DNA of 64,000 nt from Nectonema munidae (GCA_030549495.1 JAUIRK010000017.1:186001-250000), one strand, 5' to 3'. Numbered from the stretch's first letter, positions 33,406-47,154 are shown. Translations and numbers: made by a program. Notes: a model not told the origin generated them from the sequence alone.

Positions 33406-34678
33406 TATATTTTTATGTAAATTTTTTTTTGAAAAAAACAACGTCTATTTGGATAAAGGGGAACAAAATTAAGGAGGACTCTTTCCTGTTCAAAACTTCC
33501 AATATTGCGCTAACAAAGTATTGATTTGTGTTAACTGGCGTAATGTGTATACAAAGTAGTTACATACGCAAGAAATCAATATGCTTCTTATTTTCAAATT
33601 CTGTTGTATTCAATTGAATCTATTACAAAGTCAAAAGGAGCCATCAAAATAATATTATAAATAATGATATTTTACATTTGCCAGAAGCTTGTGGGAAGTG
33701 TTGTGGAACACAACTCCGACATAGTGATATGGCATGCCACTCTGCCTGCACCTTGTTTGATTGTGTGTTTTAATTAGTGAATTGTCTGTAGTTAATAACC
33801 TGGCTTCTTTGTGTGGTGAAGCTTTGGCGCTCAACGTTTGTAACGCGTCTTTTTTTTTTACCGTTTCACACCTCTCTTTTTCTCTCTGTCTCTTTGCGTT
33901 TTCAATTATGCACGCTTTGGCAAGGAAGATCAAAGTTTGTGAGATCAAAAGAAGCAGGAAAACCATCATTTCATCTCTACTTAATCCATGTTTGTTTAGC
34001 ATAATAATGCATGCATACATGTTTATTGTTATATGCCATCATCTCATTTGTTTGTGTTCAATTGGAAGAATCAAAGAGATTATTACCGTCTGATTCCACT
34101 TTTTCAGATCTTTCGGCTTAATTTATTTTGAATCTTCAAATTTACTTTGAAGGACACATTTGAATTAGCTGAGCAACTTGTTCAAAACTTCAACTCCTTG
34201 AAATTTCATATTGAAACAATTGAATTAACTAAATGGCAAATTTTACAATGTTTTTATTATTATCTTTATACTTCATCAATAGAAGAGGGAATACTGTACT
34301 ATGTTTAGTGTAAATTGACTGAATTTATTCTATAATATGATGTAAATATTTTCTAAATTCTATCATAATTATTTTTTTTGAAAATTTAAGGGTGTCCAAA
34401 GCCCCCTCTACTTCATCATTGGCTACCGGCCTCTTTACATGCATCCTATTCTTCCTATATATGCCAATTAGTATACCATTTCAGTTCTATTTCTTCTTTT
34501 ATTAATTAGTTTTACACCATTTTTGGTTTTATTTGCCCTTTTTAAAATATGCGAAAAGAAGTAAAATAGTATAAAACCCTTATAAGTTGTTGCAAATTCG
34601 CAATTCGATTTTTGAAACTTTCATATTTTATACGTCGATATGCATATAGCGATTTATTGCATCATTTCGGGATGTTTC
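33406..34678. other. Less AT-rich stretch with long frames on both strands, not assigned
   Basis: At 33655-34093 both strands stay open for about 110-120 codons and composition is closer to even. No family, splice border or start context favours either strand. It could be an exon, a conserved non-coding element or chance. Confidence 0.3.
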
Positions 34679-35445
34679 CTTGGCCGTATAGGGCCGAACG
34701 GCCATGTGGTTTTTTAATTCAAAGATTTAGATAAAGGTTATGATATATTAATAAATGACTGCCCTGTAAATTCAAAATATCTATTTACTTCAATATTTAA
34801 ACATAATAAGTAAGAATTTGAAAAGATTTTTTAGATAGATCATGAAAAATGAGATATTAACACCATCTATAAAAGTTAAAACTTTTCAATATGTATTTTT
34901 CTTTGTAAAAATTTTTTTAACTTTTTGAAATTAACTCTTCCCATAATATATTTTTTTAACATTGAATAGCTTGTTTATGGTCGTTTCAGAGATAGTTTCG
35001 GGTGACTAACTGTTTTATCAAAGGAATTAAGTTCACAAACCCAGGAGGTTCCAGTGTACATCTAAAAATTTATTCTATAGGACATTCAAAATTTCTAAAT
35101 TCCCCATAGATATACGATTTGTATTTCATTCATAGAATTAGGATGCTTCAAGTATTAACTTAATCCTTTTTTGGTGTAAAAGAAAATAAGAAATTAAATT
35201 CTATCTTATTTCTAGAATTGGTTAAGTTAAGTTTCTGATTTTTAAAGATGGCTTTAAATAAATTTTATTTTTTCAAAAAATCTTACCCTTTTATTCACTG
35301 ATAAGCAGCTCATTACTATTTTAATGAAGAAATACTCTTTGTTTAATTGTTTTGAATCTAAATATTATAAATAAATTAAAATGATTAAAACGGTTTCTAG
35401 AGGCGCCATACGGCCATTCGATGTAACAAATTACGGCCATGCAAG
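34679..35445. mobile_element. Possible MITE with GGCCGTA-rich ends
   Basis: The left end CCTTGGCCGTATAGGGCCG and, reversed, the right end CCTTGCATGGCCGTAATTTG share blocks CCTTG, GGCCGTA and CGAA.GGCC with small gaps. A related end (CCCTCGCATGGTCG, reversed) occurs near 47080. No target duplication was identified. Confidence 0.4.
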
Positions 35446-37134
35446 GGTGAGAGATGTATTTATTTAGTTAGATTCGTATTTCACTTAGCTAAGTATAGTT
35501 AATGCATGAGTGGGTGCTGTTGAAACATATGGACTAATAGTATTTTATAATTGAAGATATTTTAGCATTAATAAATATTTTTTTGGAAAAGCATTCTAAA
35601 ATAAACACTTAATTTCTGAAATTTCATAGATTTACTTCCCTTAATGTTCTAAGGAGTTAACTAACAAAGTTAAAATTCTAACTGTTCTTTCCAGAAAATG
35701 GGTGCGCATTATTTATTTTTTAGAAAATTCTTGTAAAAGACAAACTATTTTTATTATTCTTGAAAACGACAAATCTAGGACCTTTTCTGTTCAAATGTCT
35801 AAAGCATGAAAATATTTTGATAGTGATAAAGATGAAGATTTTATTGAGAAAAAGGGATAAACGAAAAGAAGCATAACATGCTTCATGACATCTTCATCTG
35901 ACGTATAAATAAAATAAATATAAATTTGATTAAGAGTGAAGTAAGAGAATCCTCTTCTAACATATCCAAAGACACACTTGTAGACAATTACTTTAAAATT
36001 AATTATTTATGCAAAATAAGGGGGAAATGCAATTAAAAACATCAAGTCTGCAGTATAATGGCGAATATCTTTAATATAAATATTTTATCGTTATTTGAAA
36101 ATGTTCACGCCCAAATAAATGTAAGAAGTCTTTTGGCAGTGTGAAGGAGAAAGACGAGTGAAAATGATGTGTCTGTAATAAAACGGCCAATACTTTAACA
36201 AATTACGCCATTGCTTTCTCCACAGTTTATGGCGTTGCATTTGTAATATTGCAAAATGAACTTTGCTCAATTTTAATTAACGTTAAGGGCCACACCAAAC
36301 ACAATTAAAATAAATATTTCATATATTCGCACAATTAAAAACGACATGTGCAAACACAGAAAGCCTTATTGCAGAGGTGAGGCGGGATGCAATCAATAAA
36401 ATTAAAGTCGCCAAATATATCGTTAGCAATTTTATTTATTCCTATTTTTACACATTTTCGTGTTTTCGTTGAAAATAATCAAGTCCCATACTTAACTTCC
36501 ATATCTCTGACAAGAAGATTAAAAATCAGAAGTTGAAGAAAGTAGCTCGTAAAATAATAAAAATTTACTGAATTTGATCTATTTTTTTATTTTCAATGAG
36601 ATATAGTAATTTTTTGAAACAAAATTTAATAAAAATGTCGAAATAGATTATTTTCAACCAAAAACAGGATTTTTATACTTTTTGTGTTTAACATTAAGTC
36701 TCAACTCCAAATGAAAATGAAATATTTAGTAATACATGGCTTTGTATCAGTGATTGTATAATGTATACTTATGATGTGAAGCATAGTCACGAATGCTTAT
36801 GATGAACAATTTATCCCGGTTGACCTTGAAGAAGATAAAGAAAACGAGCCAAAGGAATAAAGTGGAAAAGTTAACATTCATTTTTTCTAATACAAAAAGA
36901 GAAAGCAAAAAATTCAAAGCTAGAGGAGTGATGTAGACAAAATGAAAAATATCTATTAAGTATACTACACATATTTCTAAGCATAATGAAATAATTCATC
37001 ATAATATGATAAGATAAGCCTAAAAATCTAAACTACAAAAAATGTAAGAAAACTTTAATTACAATTGTTCATCTTTCTATTTATTAAAAGTTTCTTCCAT
37101 TTTTTTAAGGTTTTCATAGAAGGTAGTGGCGTCA
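35446..37134. other. AT-rich stretch with no recognised feature
   Basis: No supported coding block. Composition is like an intron or intergenic DNA. Confidence 0.35.
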
Positions 37135-37335
37135 ACTCCAAAAGGGTCTCATTCCATACTCCACAAGCCTTGTTATAAAAACTGTTTCTAAGCAACGCCA
37201 AATTATTTCTCACTATATGTACATCACTTCCAAAGAGTAATAAATGTTTAGATATTTCTCTGCTTTAGACAAAACTTAGATTGGAATTGCGTGTATTAGT
37301 ATATTCAGATTTTTGCACATAGAACAACAAAGTCG
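37135..37335 (-). pseudogene. LINE-like C-terminal fragment
   Basis: Minus-strand reading gives NTRNSNLSFV, then RNNLALLRNSFYNKACGVWN near 37200-37140. The pattern R..L...RNSF..KA...WN is typical for the end of the ORF2 protein in jockey/CR1-type LINEs, and one stop interrupts it. Only about 65 residues are visible, so the clade is uncertain. Confidence 0.4.
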
Positions 37336-37808
37336 ACATCTACTACATTTGTCTTAACAAAACTCGATACTTTATATTTATTCATAATCAATAAACACAC
37401 AACATTTTTGATCAAGAATTTTATAATTTACGTAGATCAATCTTTGAGTCATTGGCCGAAGCAAAACTAGCATATTGTAACTTTAATGAAATAAAAGGAA
37501 TGGTAAATACGAATACAACCGCTTTTTGAAAAGATGCTTAACTTTGAAGAGTTAAAGTACGAACAGAGATAATTTGCTTGGTTAAATTCAGTACTTGAGT
37601 AAAGTAAACTTATGATATCAGCATTAGTCTTTCTTTCCAGGTATATCGGCCTCCCTTTTTCCAGAGATCCCGATGAGTTTCTCATCATTTTTGTTCCCTG
37701 GATTATATTTGATTCCCCAGATTCTATTAAGCTTTTTTTTCAATATCGGTATTGCATCTAAAGAAGATGAAACTTTGGAACATCCGATACAAAACTGCTG
37801 TTTAAACT
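37336..37808. other. Stretch with short minus-strand frames, unassigned
   Basis: 37624-37827 on the minus strand is open (FKQQFCIGCSKVSSSLDAIP) with mixed composition but no recognised family or splice borders. Confidence 0.3.
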
Positions 37809-37816
37809 CTAAACCA

Positions 37817-38327
37817 CTGGCTTCCAACCTGTGATCCGCGGACCTCTAGGGGTCGGTGACGGATTTATTAAGGGTCAGAAAACATTTTTGCATCATTTAT
37901 AATATCTCATAAAATATTGCAGTTATATATTTAAAAAGAAAATAAAACTATTTTTTACGTTTTAAACTCCTATTACTTTTAATCATTAATTTTTTAATAA
38001 CAAGTAGAGTCTGTAATTAATATAGGCCTAAACATCAATTTCTTTATTTTTAAAAATCCTCATTTCTGCTAAATAAAAAAAAGTAAGAAAGAGGTCTATT
38101 TTTTGGTGATTATAGATTGCTTTAATCAAGAGGTTAAAATTTGACAAATACCATTAAATTTTCTGCACATTATATTATCTACTGCTTTAAAAGAAATTTA
38201 ACTGGCAATAATGAATGTAACTTTCTTCGTAACTTTGATAGAATGTAAGTTTTATCGTGAGGGCGTTCGAATGATGAATATTTTAGTGTAAGGGGTCCGA
38301 GGGATAAAAAAAGTTTGGGAATCACTG
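37817..38327. mobile_element. hAT-like MITE of about 0.5 kb
   Basis: It is bracketed by CTAAACCA at 37809-37816 and 38328-38335. The inner ends are CTGGCTTCCAACCTG and, reversed, CAGTGATTCCCAAACTT, followed on both sides by GGACC(T/C)C blocks. The exact edge could shift by two bases because CACTG also fits the element end. No coding capacity. Confidence 0.7.
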
Positions 38328-39286
38328 CTAAACCACTAGATCAGGGTTTTCTTAACTTTTCAGAACCAATGAACACTGCCATTAGAGCAAACCTTTCACG
38401 GAAATCAAGTAATACTTTATAATCATAACTATTTATTATATAGTGATATAAGAATTACAAAAATAATAAAGCAAAATTAGCATTGTAAGCTCTTAAAATG
38501 AGCAAAAAATCCACACTTAATAAATTTATATATATTATAAAAAATACCTTTTAATGACTTGGATGAGCTTGCTTCTGATTGATGATATCCTTTATATTCG
38601 GGATTATACGTTTCACTCATAACCGTAAATCGGCTTCAGCATTTAATCCATTTCTGAATTTATTTTTGTTGCTGCATATAACGAAAAGTTTCTTTCTCAC
38701 AAATATGTGGTTGGAAACCTCATTATTATTTTAAAAGCTCTCGCGCTTATGTCAGGGTATACCGATAATATTTCTATCCAAAACTTTGACAGATCCACTT
38801 CTTTAAAATTTTATTTTAGTGTTGAGTCGGCTGATATGTCTATATATGCTGTTCCTTTTCTTTTCGGAAAGATCGTTTGAATTTAAGGAATCTGCAAAAG
38901 GATTTTCAACCCAACGTTCTGTTAACATTTCATCAGGAAAATACTCTGCTATCGATTCATTCATATATTACGATAAATGCTGGAGAACCAAATCTTTTGT
39001 TTCTTGACTCAAAGAAATTGCATTTCCTTCTAAAAAAAACTACTCAGATTTTTAAAGCACCCTTACCATATAATCGCCACAAATTTTAGTTTACTTTGAT
39101 ATGCATTCATTTTATCTTTATCAATTTATTATAATTGCGCATACAAGGTGCTATTAGATATAACTAGAAAGTGTAAGTTCTTATATTTTTCTACTGGTAA
39201 TTTTTCCTATAAAATAATCATCAAAGCTATGTGTTGATAGCTAGTTCGTTGATGCTCATGCACAGCGATTGAACGTCAGTTCAAAC

Positions 39287-39978
39287 TAGTGTGTCCACTT
39301 TAAGGTCTTTTTTCATTCCCCAGGGAACGAGGACTTCGTAATTTTTGAAAATTTCCCCGGGGATTCCCCGGGGAAGAAAAAGCGATTTTTTTACAGTAAA
39401 AACTGTTCAGAAAAGAAAATTTAAAAGTCTCATATAAGATTTTTATTGAAAAAAATTTTAATGCATAAAAGATTTATGTTTAAAAAATATCTAAGAAAAA
39501 TTAGAGCGTTCAAAGTTTCATCATTCAACTGGTTTCTTATTTTTGTAGAAAAATAACCCATTGACGAAAACACTCTTTCGGCATCCACAGAAGTTGGTTT
39601 TATGCTCTTTAAATTTTTGAATAAAATTTCTAAAACTTCGGGCCTCCTATTTGTTTCTAAATAAAGGTCAAATGTTTTTTTCATTATTTCCTCTATGCTT
39701 GAAATCATGCTTTCAGTTTCACGTTCTTCATTTTCATTAATCTTCAGAAATTCGTCCAATTCCTCCTTCACGCTTTTCTTCTCTGTTTTTTGGTTGCTAA
39801 CGATTAATGTTTCATCTTTCTTCTCCGTTACTTCGATATTTTTGTCGTCGGAGTCGACAAAAATTTTTTTTCAAAAATTCCCCGAGGAAATTTAAAAATT
39901 TTTTTCGAGGACGAGGATTTTGAAATTTCACGATTCCCCGGGGACTCGAGGACGAGGAATCCCGGGGTGTACACCCTA
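39287..39978 (-). mobile_element. Nested hAT derivative with perfect target duplication
   Basis: GTTCAAAC at 39279-39286 and 39979-39986 brackets ends TAGTGTGTCCAC and, reversed, TAGGGTGTACAC. Just inside both ends are CCCCGGGGA and GAGGACGAGGA motifs. The centre codes on the minus strand (39771-39430) for a hAT dimerisation domain: RPEVLEILF, PTSVDAERVFSSMGYFSTK and LNALIFLRYF. The rest of the transposase is gone. The frame is open for 113 codons, so it is younger than its host element. Confidence 0.9.
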
Positions 39979-41610
39979 GTTCAAACCTCATAGTTTGAAC
40001 ACCAAAGTGGAAGTGATGAGGCTTCAATAGCCGAAACCGATCTTTCACACAGTGTACGCTTAGTGATAATGATCAAATACAAGAGAACTTACAATTTCTA
40101 GTTATTTATCTTTATCTTTAAAAATGTTACTTGAAATTTTCATTGCAAGATTAACTTCATTTAAATAAGCAAATATATCGGAAAGATATGACATTTTTTC
40201 CAACCACCACTGATATTATAATTGGGCTGAAAGCTGAATCGGATAGAAAAAACAAAACTCCTTCATGTAATTTGAAAAACCGTGCCAGCACTTTTCCACA
40301 AGGCAACCAACGTATTTCAGTGTGCAACAATAATGTTTCATGAATGCTTCCCATATCTGCACATAGTATACGTTTCATTGCTAATGCCTGAGGATGAAGA
40401 CATCAATGAATACTATCAACATTTTCATTTCTTTGTTTTATTCTTGCTATAGAACCTTAAATGCGTCCACCATAGCTGCTGCCCCATCGATGGAAACACT
40501 GGAACAAAACTTCCATGAAATCTTATTTTCTTCAATAAATGAATTATAATTAAATTAAATATTGCTTCCCGTGTATATGACTTTCATAGTTATATCGTAC
40601 AAAAACGAGCAAAACTGCTTAACCAACAACATTTGTTGACTCATCCATTTGAAGCGAGAATATTGACGCCATTTTAACTCGTCTTCTAAGCTCTGTTTCA
40701 CAAAAATTTGACAAGGTATGGATCCTTCTTGTTACTGAATTGTTTGAAAGTGGCACTTTGTGAATATTTTTTCCATATTTTTCACCTATCATGCATTCTA
40801 CCAAATCCTTTGCACATGGCTTTATTAAATTCTCTGCAATGGTATGTGCTTCACTAGTTTTGGCAACTCTATAACTTATTTGATATGAAGCCACGTAAAG
40901 CATCTTTATTTTCTGAAACATGTGAGTTAAATTCTGATTGTTTTTCATTTAATTCTGAGCACTTTTTTTGAAAATAGTGTTTATCTTTATCTTTCAAATG
41001 AATATGGTTTGTTTCCAAATGTCATCTTAATTTACCTGGATTTAAAGAGTTATTGTTCAATACTTTTCCACATTCAACACACAAACCCCTTGGTTCTTTC
41101 TTATCACCTGCCCAGGTAAAACCATAAGAAATAAAAGCTTCCTCGTATTTTCTGATTTTACTTTTACCACCCTGTGGTTTTGATGAAACTTTTAAAGATG
41201 AACTGGCTGTAGTTTCAGGCCTTATAATATCTTTGTTTGTGCTACTAGGAAGTTGCTTATTTGCATTTCAATTTCCATCGCTTCTTAAATTTAACCATTT
41301 ATTCATTTGGGGTTGAAAAAGTTGAATTATTACTAAAAATTATTATCACCAAAAAATTAATTACTAAAATAATTTAAAAAGTGTTGAAATAATTATATTA
41401 TTAAAACAAATATTATTATTTAACGGTAATGTTAGTTTTGATGATGAGCCGTTTTTAGATTTATATTTGAAATACTTTCAAACCTATTTGAAAAAAACAA
41501 ATATCCTTCTAATACTTTTCTATAATTTTTTGTAAAATTGACCTTGCTCTTTGAAGCTTGAAATGCCAAAGCTTTCGTTACTGATCTTCAGACTGATGAT
41601 CAACAACCCC

Positions 41611-41930
41611 AATCACTAAGGATTCCTAAGTGAATCCTAACAACACTCCCATCTCTATAGAAATTGGGGTAAATGAACACCTATCAAGTGACTGCATGCG
41701 TAAAGACTCACATCCTTTGTCATATTGGAAATTACATGCTTCAAAATTCACACATTTATCCAAAATTGTAGCTGCTTTTTTAGCTTTTCCAGCATTGTCT
41801 TATGCTGGTAATTTCTGACCAGTATTTTGCTGGTAAAGTCTTCAGACCAGATTGATGTCAATTAAATGATACCTCTATCGAAACTTCAATGTTCTGAGTT
41901 GTAACACTGGCAACAGCATAAGCCATTAGA
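41611..41930 (+). pseudogene. C-terminal piece of another hAT transposase
   Basis: Plus-strand frame with DSHPLSYWKLHASKFTHLSK and AFLAFPALSYA, then after a frame change QYFAGKVFRPD and LNDTSIETSMF. This is the hAT dimerisation domain (P..WW......P.L...A...L..P..S..SE..FS.AG), opposite in strand to the large element around it. It is therefore a separate insertion or relic. Confidence 0.55.
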
Positions 41931-42104
41931 TGTAATAAAAGCGGAATAAAATTATTAATTTTTATAAACCGTTATGAGATGGTTTTCTTCATGGACCACC
42001 AAAATATCATTGTGGACCCATAATTTATAATATTTCGCCCGTGGACCCCCTGAATTATTATATGGATCCATATGGTCCATGTGGACCCCGCTTGAGAAAC
42101 CCTG

Positions 42105-43412
42105 CTTTAGTACAATCACTGCCTTTTAAAATAATATGTTTGTTAATTTTTATATTTTATTCATTCAAATTTTAAAGAGATAAATTTATCACTTAAAAGC
42201 GCATTTCAGATAAGAAAAATTTATAATTTCAAAATGCAGAGTAAATAAAATCATTTGCTAATCAACCTTTTCTCTTTTATTATATTCTTTATGGATTGTA
42301 TTACATGTGTTTGTGGTGAGCAAATAAAGAACAAAACCTTATTGACTGGAATATGATATCACTCAAGTAACGGAGAGGTTTGAACTTGAAAGTAAAAGCT
42401 TCAATAAAAAAACGTACAAAAGATCAAAATCTTTCCAAACTTCGATATATTTTTTAGTTTTGTGTTTTTACAAAAAAAAAGCTATCGTATAGTACCATAA
42501 TTTTAACGTAATTTGTCACCACTGGGGAGGATGTGAAAACTCTTGCTTCATGTTGAGTAACTCAGCACATTGTCGTCTAGATAAAGTGTTAGAAATTATG
42601 AAAATCTTACCATCACTGTAAGAGGTCTATACGCATCAGTTAAAGACATGGAACTTTCTCAAATGTAGAAAAAGTAACTCCTGAAAAAACTTGTTCTACA
42701 TTTCATAGCAAAGTTTCAATCTCCATTTGTACTGGTACAAGTTTCAATCATAGCAAAAAAATATTCATTCATAATTTGATAACTAAAAATTTTCAAAAAT
42801 ATTTTTGGCCATGACTTTTTACTTGAATCCACTATTTTAAGTTGAATTCACATTTTTTTAGTTGAATCCTCTTGAACCCGCATGAATCCTACATTTTCAA
42901 TTGAATCCACCTTTTTTAGGTTTAATTCTCCTGAATACGTTACTTCAAGCCGATTATTCCATCTTACGCATTGAAAAATGTTAAAACATGTTTATTTGAA
43001 TTTTTATGTAAAAATAAGATATTTTGTTTGTTTTTACCTTAATCCACATTTTTTTAATTGAATTGATCCAAATTCTTTATTAAAGTTCCATTTTTGATCT
43101 TGTAAAAAATTGCAAACTTTCTAATAATTTTTCAATGTTCATGTAGAGAAATTTGAAGAATCTAAGAGCTAATGGTTTATTATGCTTATCAGAAGATTTT
43201 TAAATAAATTTGGAACTATTCGCTATCTATTTCTAAATGTATTCCTTATTAAAATTGACCGCATGTCTTTTTTGTACGACGATTTTCTTGTCGTTTTAGT
43301 GTTAAACATATGAAAAAAATGTGGTGTAATGGGGAAAATTGTTATAAAAATAAATAAACTTGTGTTTTAAATAGGTCTCTATTATTTCCAGGAACATCTA
43401 ATGTGTGTGTAT
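42105..43412. other. Non-coding stretch with a degenerate 28-30 base repeat
   Basis: At about 42820-43090, units of TTGAATCCACATTTTTTTAG recur loosely in one direction. The same motif occurs at 52080-52140 and in the ends of the element at 61004. No coding frame. Confidence 0.4.
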
Positions 43413-44223
43413 ATGTTCCTGGACAAAATGGCCTAAAACCAAAACAGCCCCAAACTAAAACGGCTTAAAACTAAAACGCCCCAGGCGCAAAATAAAAAAG
43501 GAAAAACAAACTGTAATTAATAAAATTAAGTTTTTAGTAATTGAAATCTAGACAATTTTAAATGCTTTTATAAACAACTTTTGTTCCAACTTTTAATTTG
43601 ATGTATAAATATGACCTATTAACTTTTATAGACTTTACAATTATACGAAATTATTTATTTTGTATAATTGTAAAGTTGTACTTTGATTTTATAGTATTGT
43701 TATATTTTACATACTAATAGCGATTCTCTGAATTAAAATTTTGTCTACTAATATCAAATTTACAATCTCAGAATTTTCAAAACTGAAATTAAATGAGATA
43801 AAAATTACGTATCTTAAGTTTTTGATTAAAACCGACCAACACCAAAACATCCAAAATTAAAACAGCTTAAAACCAAAATGTTCAAAGCTTAAAAAGCCCA
43901 AAATCAAAAGACCAACGCACAAATAGTTTGAAACCTTTTTTTTTTAAAAAAAAAACTTTTTTACTAATTTTATGTTTTGATAGGTAAATAAAATTTATTT
44001 ATGTAATATGCCTTTTTGACCAAAAACAAAAAGGGGCCGAACTAAAACAGTCCAAACTAAGACGGGCTAAAATCAAAGTTATTATAAACAAAAGCATCTA
44101 AACCTAAGCTTAATTTTCAAAAATTAAATTTGATACATAAATAATTTATCCTCAATAATAAAAATCATGGACACTATCAAAACGTCTGAAAACTAAAACG
44201 TTTGAAACCAAAACGTTTTTAGG

Positions 44224-46321
44224 TTCCTAGTTAAAATCTCCGAAAACAAAAATCCCGGTTACCAAAACCCTGAAACCCAAAATTTCCTTTAACTAAAATT
44301 TCTGAAAACCAAAATCTTTACTACCAAAATCCCAGCTACGAAATCTCTGAAATAAAGATGTCACACAACTAAAATTATTATTGATAGCCAAACTTCCAAA
44401 TCCACTAAACTAAAATTTGGAAATTTATTTTGCAAAACTTTTATCTCCAATAACCAAAATATCTAAAGAAGTTTCCTAAATAAAAATATACGAAACGAAA
44501 GTCTTTGATAAAGAATAGATTTATAAGGTTTAATTTTATTTTTTTTCTAAATTTTAACATGTTTCATTTTTTAGATATATTGATACAGAATTTAAAATCC
44601 TTAAAGAAGAAGTGATATATTTTTTAAAATAAATAATTTTACATAATTTTTTATGTTTTTCTCTTTACTTGAGAAAATGTTTTTAATAAATGCATGAGTT
44701 TAAAAGGTTGTAGAATGTATTATCTTTTTGCCTAGATTTAAGTCATAAGAGCAATGTTAAATCCTAATATAAATCTAAGAACTCTTCTGCAAACGTAATA
44801 GATGAGAGTAATTCATCATTATTGACATCTTTGTAAAACAATATTTTCCTTAATGCTCATAACACTTGAAAACTACACAAATTGAGAAGTTCTTTTCTCC
44901 TACTGAAATTAGTTCAAACTAAAATTGTTTATGAAGCCAAAAAACCAGCAACAAAAAAAGTATCAAATTTACAAAAAAAACGCCTCATGTTATGGATGCA
45001 CTATAGACATACATTTTTCACATTTTTCACTAATTTAATATGAAATAACGCACCCATTATTATTGCTTTACTTACAGAACATTTCAAAGCATATACCTAT
45101 TTATCGAACAAAGTAACTTTGAAAGAAAAAAATTGAATGCTTGACCTGCTCAATATATAAAATAATAAGATTGATTGAAAAAATTTATAAGATTGATTTA
45201 TTCAAGTTTCCATTGTTAACGACACATATTGTTGATTTCATATACACGTTTACAAACAAGAAATATTTTTGATTTCTTGTGTTTGTTCATTATTTAATGT
45301 TTTTAATTTTTTTTTATAAAAAGTAATAAAAAACATGAAAAAGACAAAAAATTATTCAAATATTTTATTTGTAATGATATCAAAAGTGATATTTAGTAAT
45401 TAAAGGATTATTATTTAATCAGATGGTGGAAATAAGAAAATATTGAAAGAATATAAAAAATTTTATGTTTTGATTTTATTCGAGCAAATATTTATAGTTT
45501 ACAATTTACAAATATTAATATATACAATTAAAGCTTTTTACCAAAACAAGTAGAATGAGATGTTTCTCCATCTCCAATAAATTTACTTGATGAAAGATTT
45601 AAATCATCCTTAGAAGTTTTATGCCTTTTTCATTGATTTTCTAGCAAACCTTATATAAATTATTAATTATAATGAAAAGTTAAGATTACTTTCAAAAGAC
45701 TAGGCTCTAAAATACAAACATCGGATCCCACAAACACGAAAACATTTGAATTATATATGGTTCAAACAACCAACAATTTACTGGCATTTTGAATTTGTAC
45801 AATTTATTTAACAAATTCATTTTTTCATTTTTTATTGTTCACATTGTGATCAAATTTACAAGAACAGAGATATCTTTTGAGAAAAAAGTGTTTTTATTGA
45901 TAGGAAATTTTTTTTTGCTCAAAACAACTTCTATAGTCTTAGGCGTAGCTAATTAATTAGTTTTATAATTAGTAGAAATAAAAATGATCGATATTCAACA
46001 GACAAAAATTTTAAATTAAATTTGATATGAACAAAATGAGAGAAAATGAACTTTTTCTACCAAGATGTAACGATACTTTTTATGATTTCAATTACACATC
46101 AATAACTGTGACATTTGTCCAAAGTATTACTTTTTACTTAGGAATATATAAATATGTCAAAAATAAAAATTCAAAATAGAAATTTTGATTAAATGAATTT
46201 TTGGTTTCAGAAATTTAGGTTAACAAAAAATTTATTTTTTGAGGATTTTGGTAGAAGGGATTTTCGTTTTTGGAGATTTTGGTAGCGTGGATTTTGGTTT
46301 TCGGGGATTTTGACTAGATAT
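44224..46321. mobile_element. Inner element with ends made of a 15-base tandem unit
   Basis: The left end TTCCTAGTTAAAATCTCCG and, reversed, the right end ATATCTAGTCAAAATCCCCG. Inward on both sides are units such as AAAATCCCGGTTACC and AAAATCCACGCTACC. The left array is about 280 bases, the right about 125. The 1.7 kb centre is AT-rich with no coding frame. Confidence 0.6.
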
Positions 46322-47154
46322 CGTATTTTTATCATGAATTTATTTGCTTCATTAGTCTTAATTCTCTAATATTTGCAATGTCCATTTCATTTTGACTATG
46401 GATATAATGATTCAACTCGAAATCTGAAAGAAACAAACACATTTACATACAGGCACATATGTTTTTTAAGCTGGAGTATTTATTTCCTTGCTAATATGCA
46501 CTAGCAGATGGCGATAAGAATATTCTTCGTCCCCAAATCTTTTCAAGTAAAGACACAAAGGGAAATTTGCCTAAGCAAACGTAATAGATGAGAGTAATCT
46601 ATTACAATAATTTCTCTTACATAGTTATTGTTACCTCTGAATATTCTCGGCTCCTCACTAAGTGAATTTTGAGAGGTGCTGATAACCTATTTTTATATTT
46701 GAAAATAGGTTATAAGCAGTACAAGTACATTTTGTGTAAATTGAAACATATTTTTTATTTTTAAGTTTATGCAATTATGATATTCATAGTTTGTATTATT
46801 TCTATTTTTTTGTAGATTTATAGCAAAATACATCATTATCACATTTCATTTATCAAGAAAATAAAATGTAGATGGCGTTAAAAAAATTGAATCAAAATCA
46901 TTTTTCTAGCTAATAAAATTGAGTTTTCAAGTAAAGTTTAGTTTAAAATAATTAATGGGTCTGTTGTGTTCATTATTATACAGTTATAATATTTTTATTG
47001 AGAAAAAAACTTAAAAAGTGGCCTTTGCGGCCCATTTTGACCATCCAAGGGAAGAAAATTTTTCGACCATGCGAGGGTTAATACCTTTGTAAAACAATAT
47101 TGTCCATTTGTATACAAATGTTTTCTTTCTGGAAATTGATGTATTGTTCTAGAT

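Larger units (their letters stand above)
38342..42104 (-). mobile_element. Large hAT transposon, ZBED5-like, split by a nested hAT
   Basis: The ends CAGGGTTTTCTTAA and, reversed, CAGGGTTTCTCAAG. The transposase on the minus strand begins with a BED-type zinc finger (YGFTWAGDKKEP, CVECGKVLNNNS, HLETNHIH; 41170-40985). Then come VASYQISYRVAKTSEAHTIA and IFSLQMDESTNVVG (40890-40625), TEIRWLPCGKVLARFF (near 40300) and a C-terminal block FPTTYL, ERNFSLYAATK, NAEADLRL (38690-38600). This is the standard hAT order. There are multiple stops and frame changes, and a 692-base hAT sits between the middle and the C-terminal part. The flanking 8-mers match only at four positions. Confidence 0.8.
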
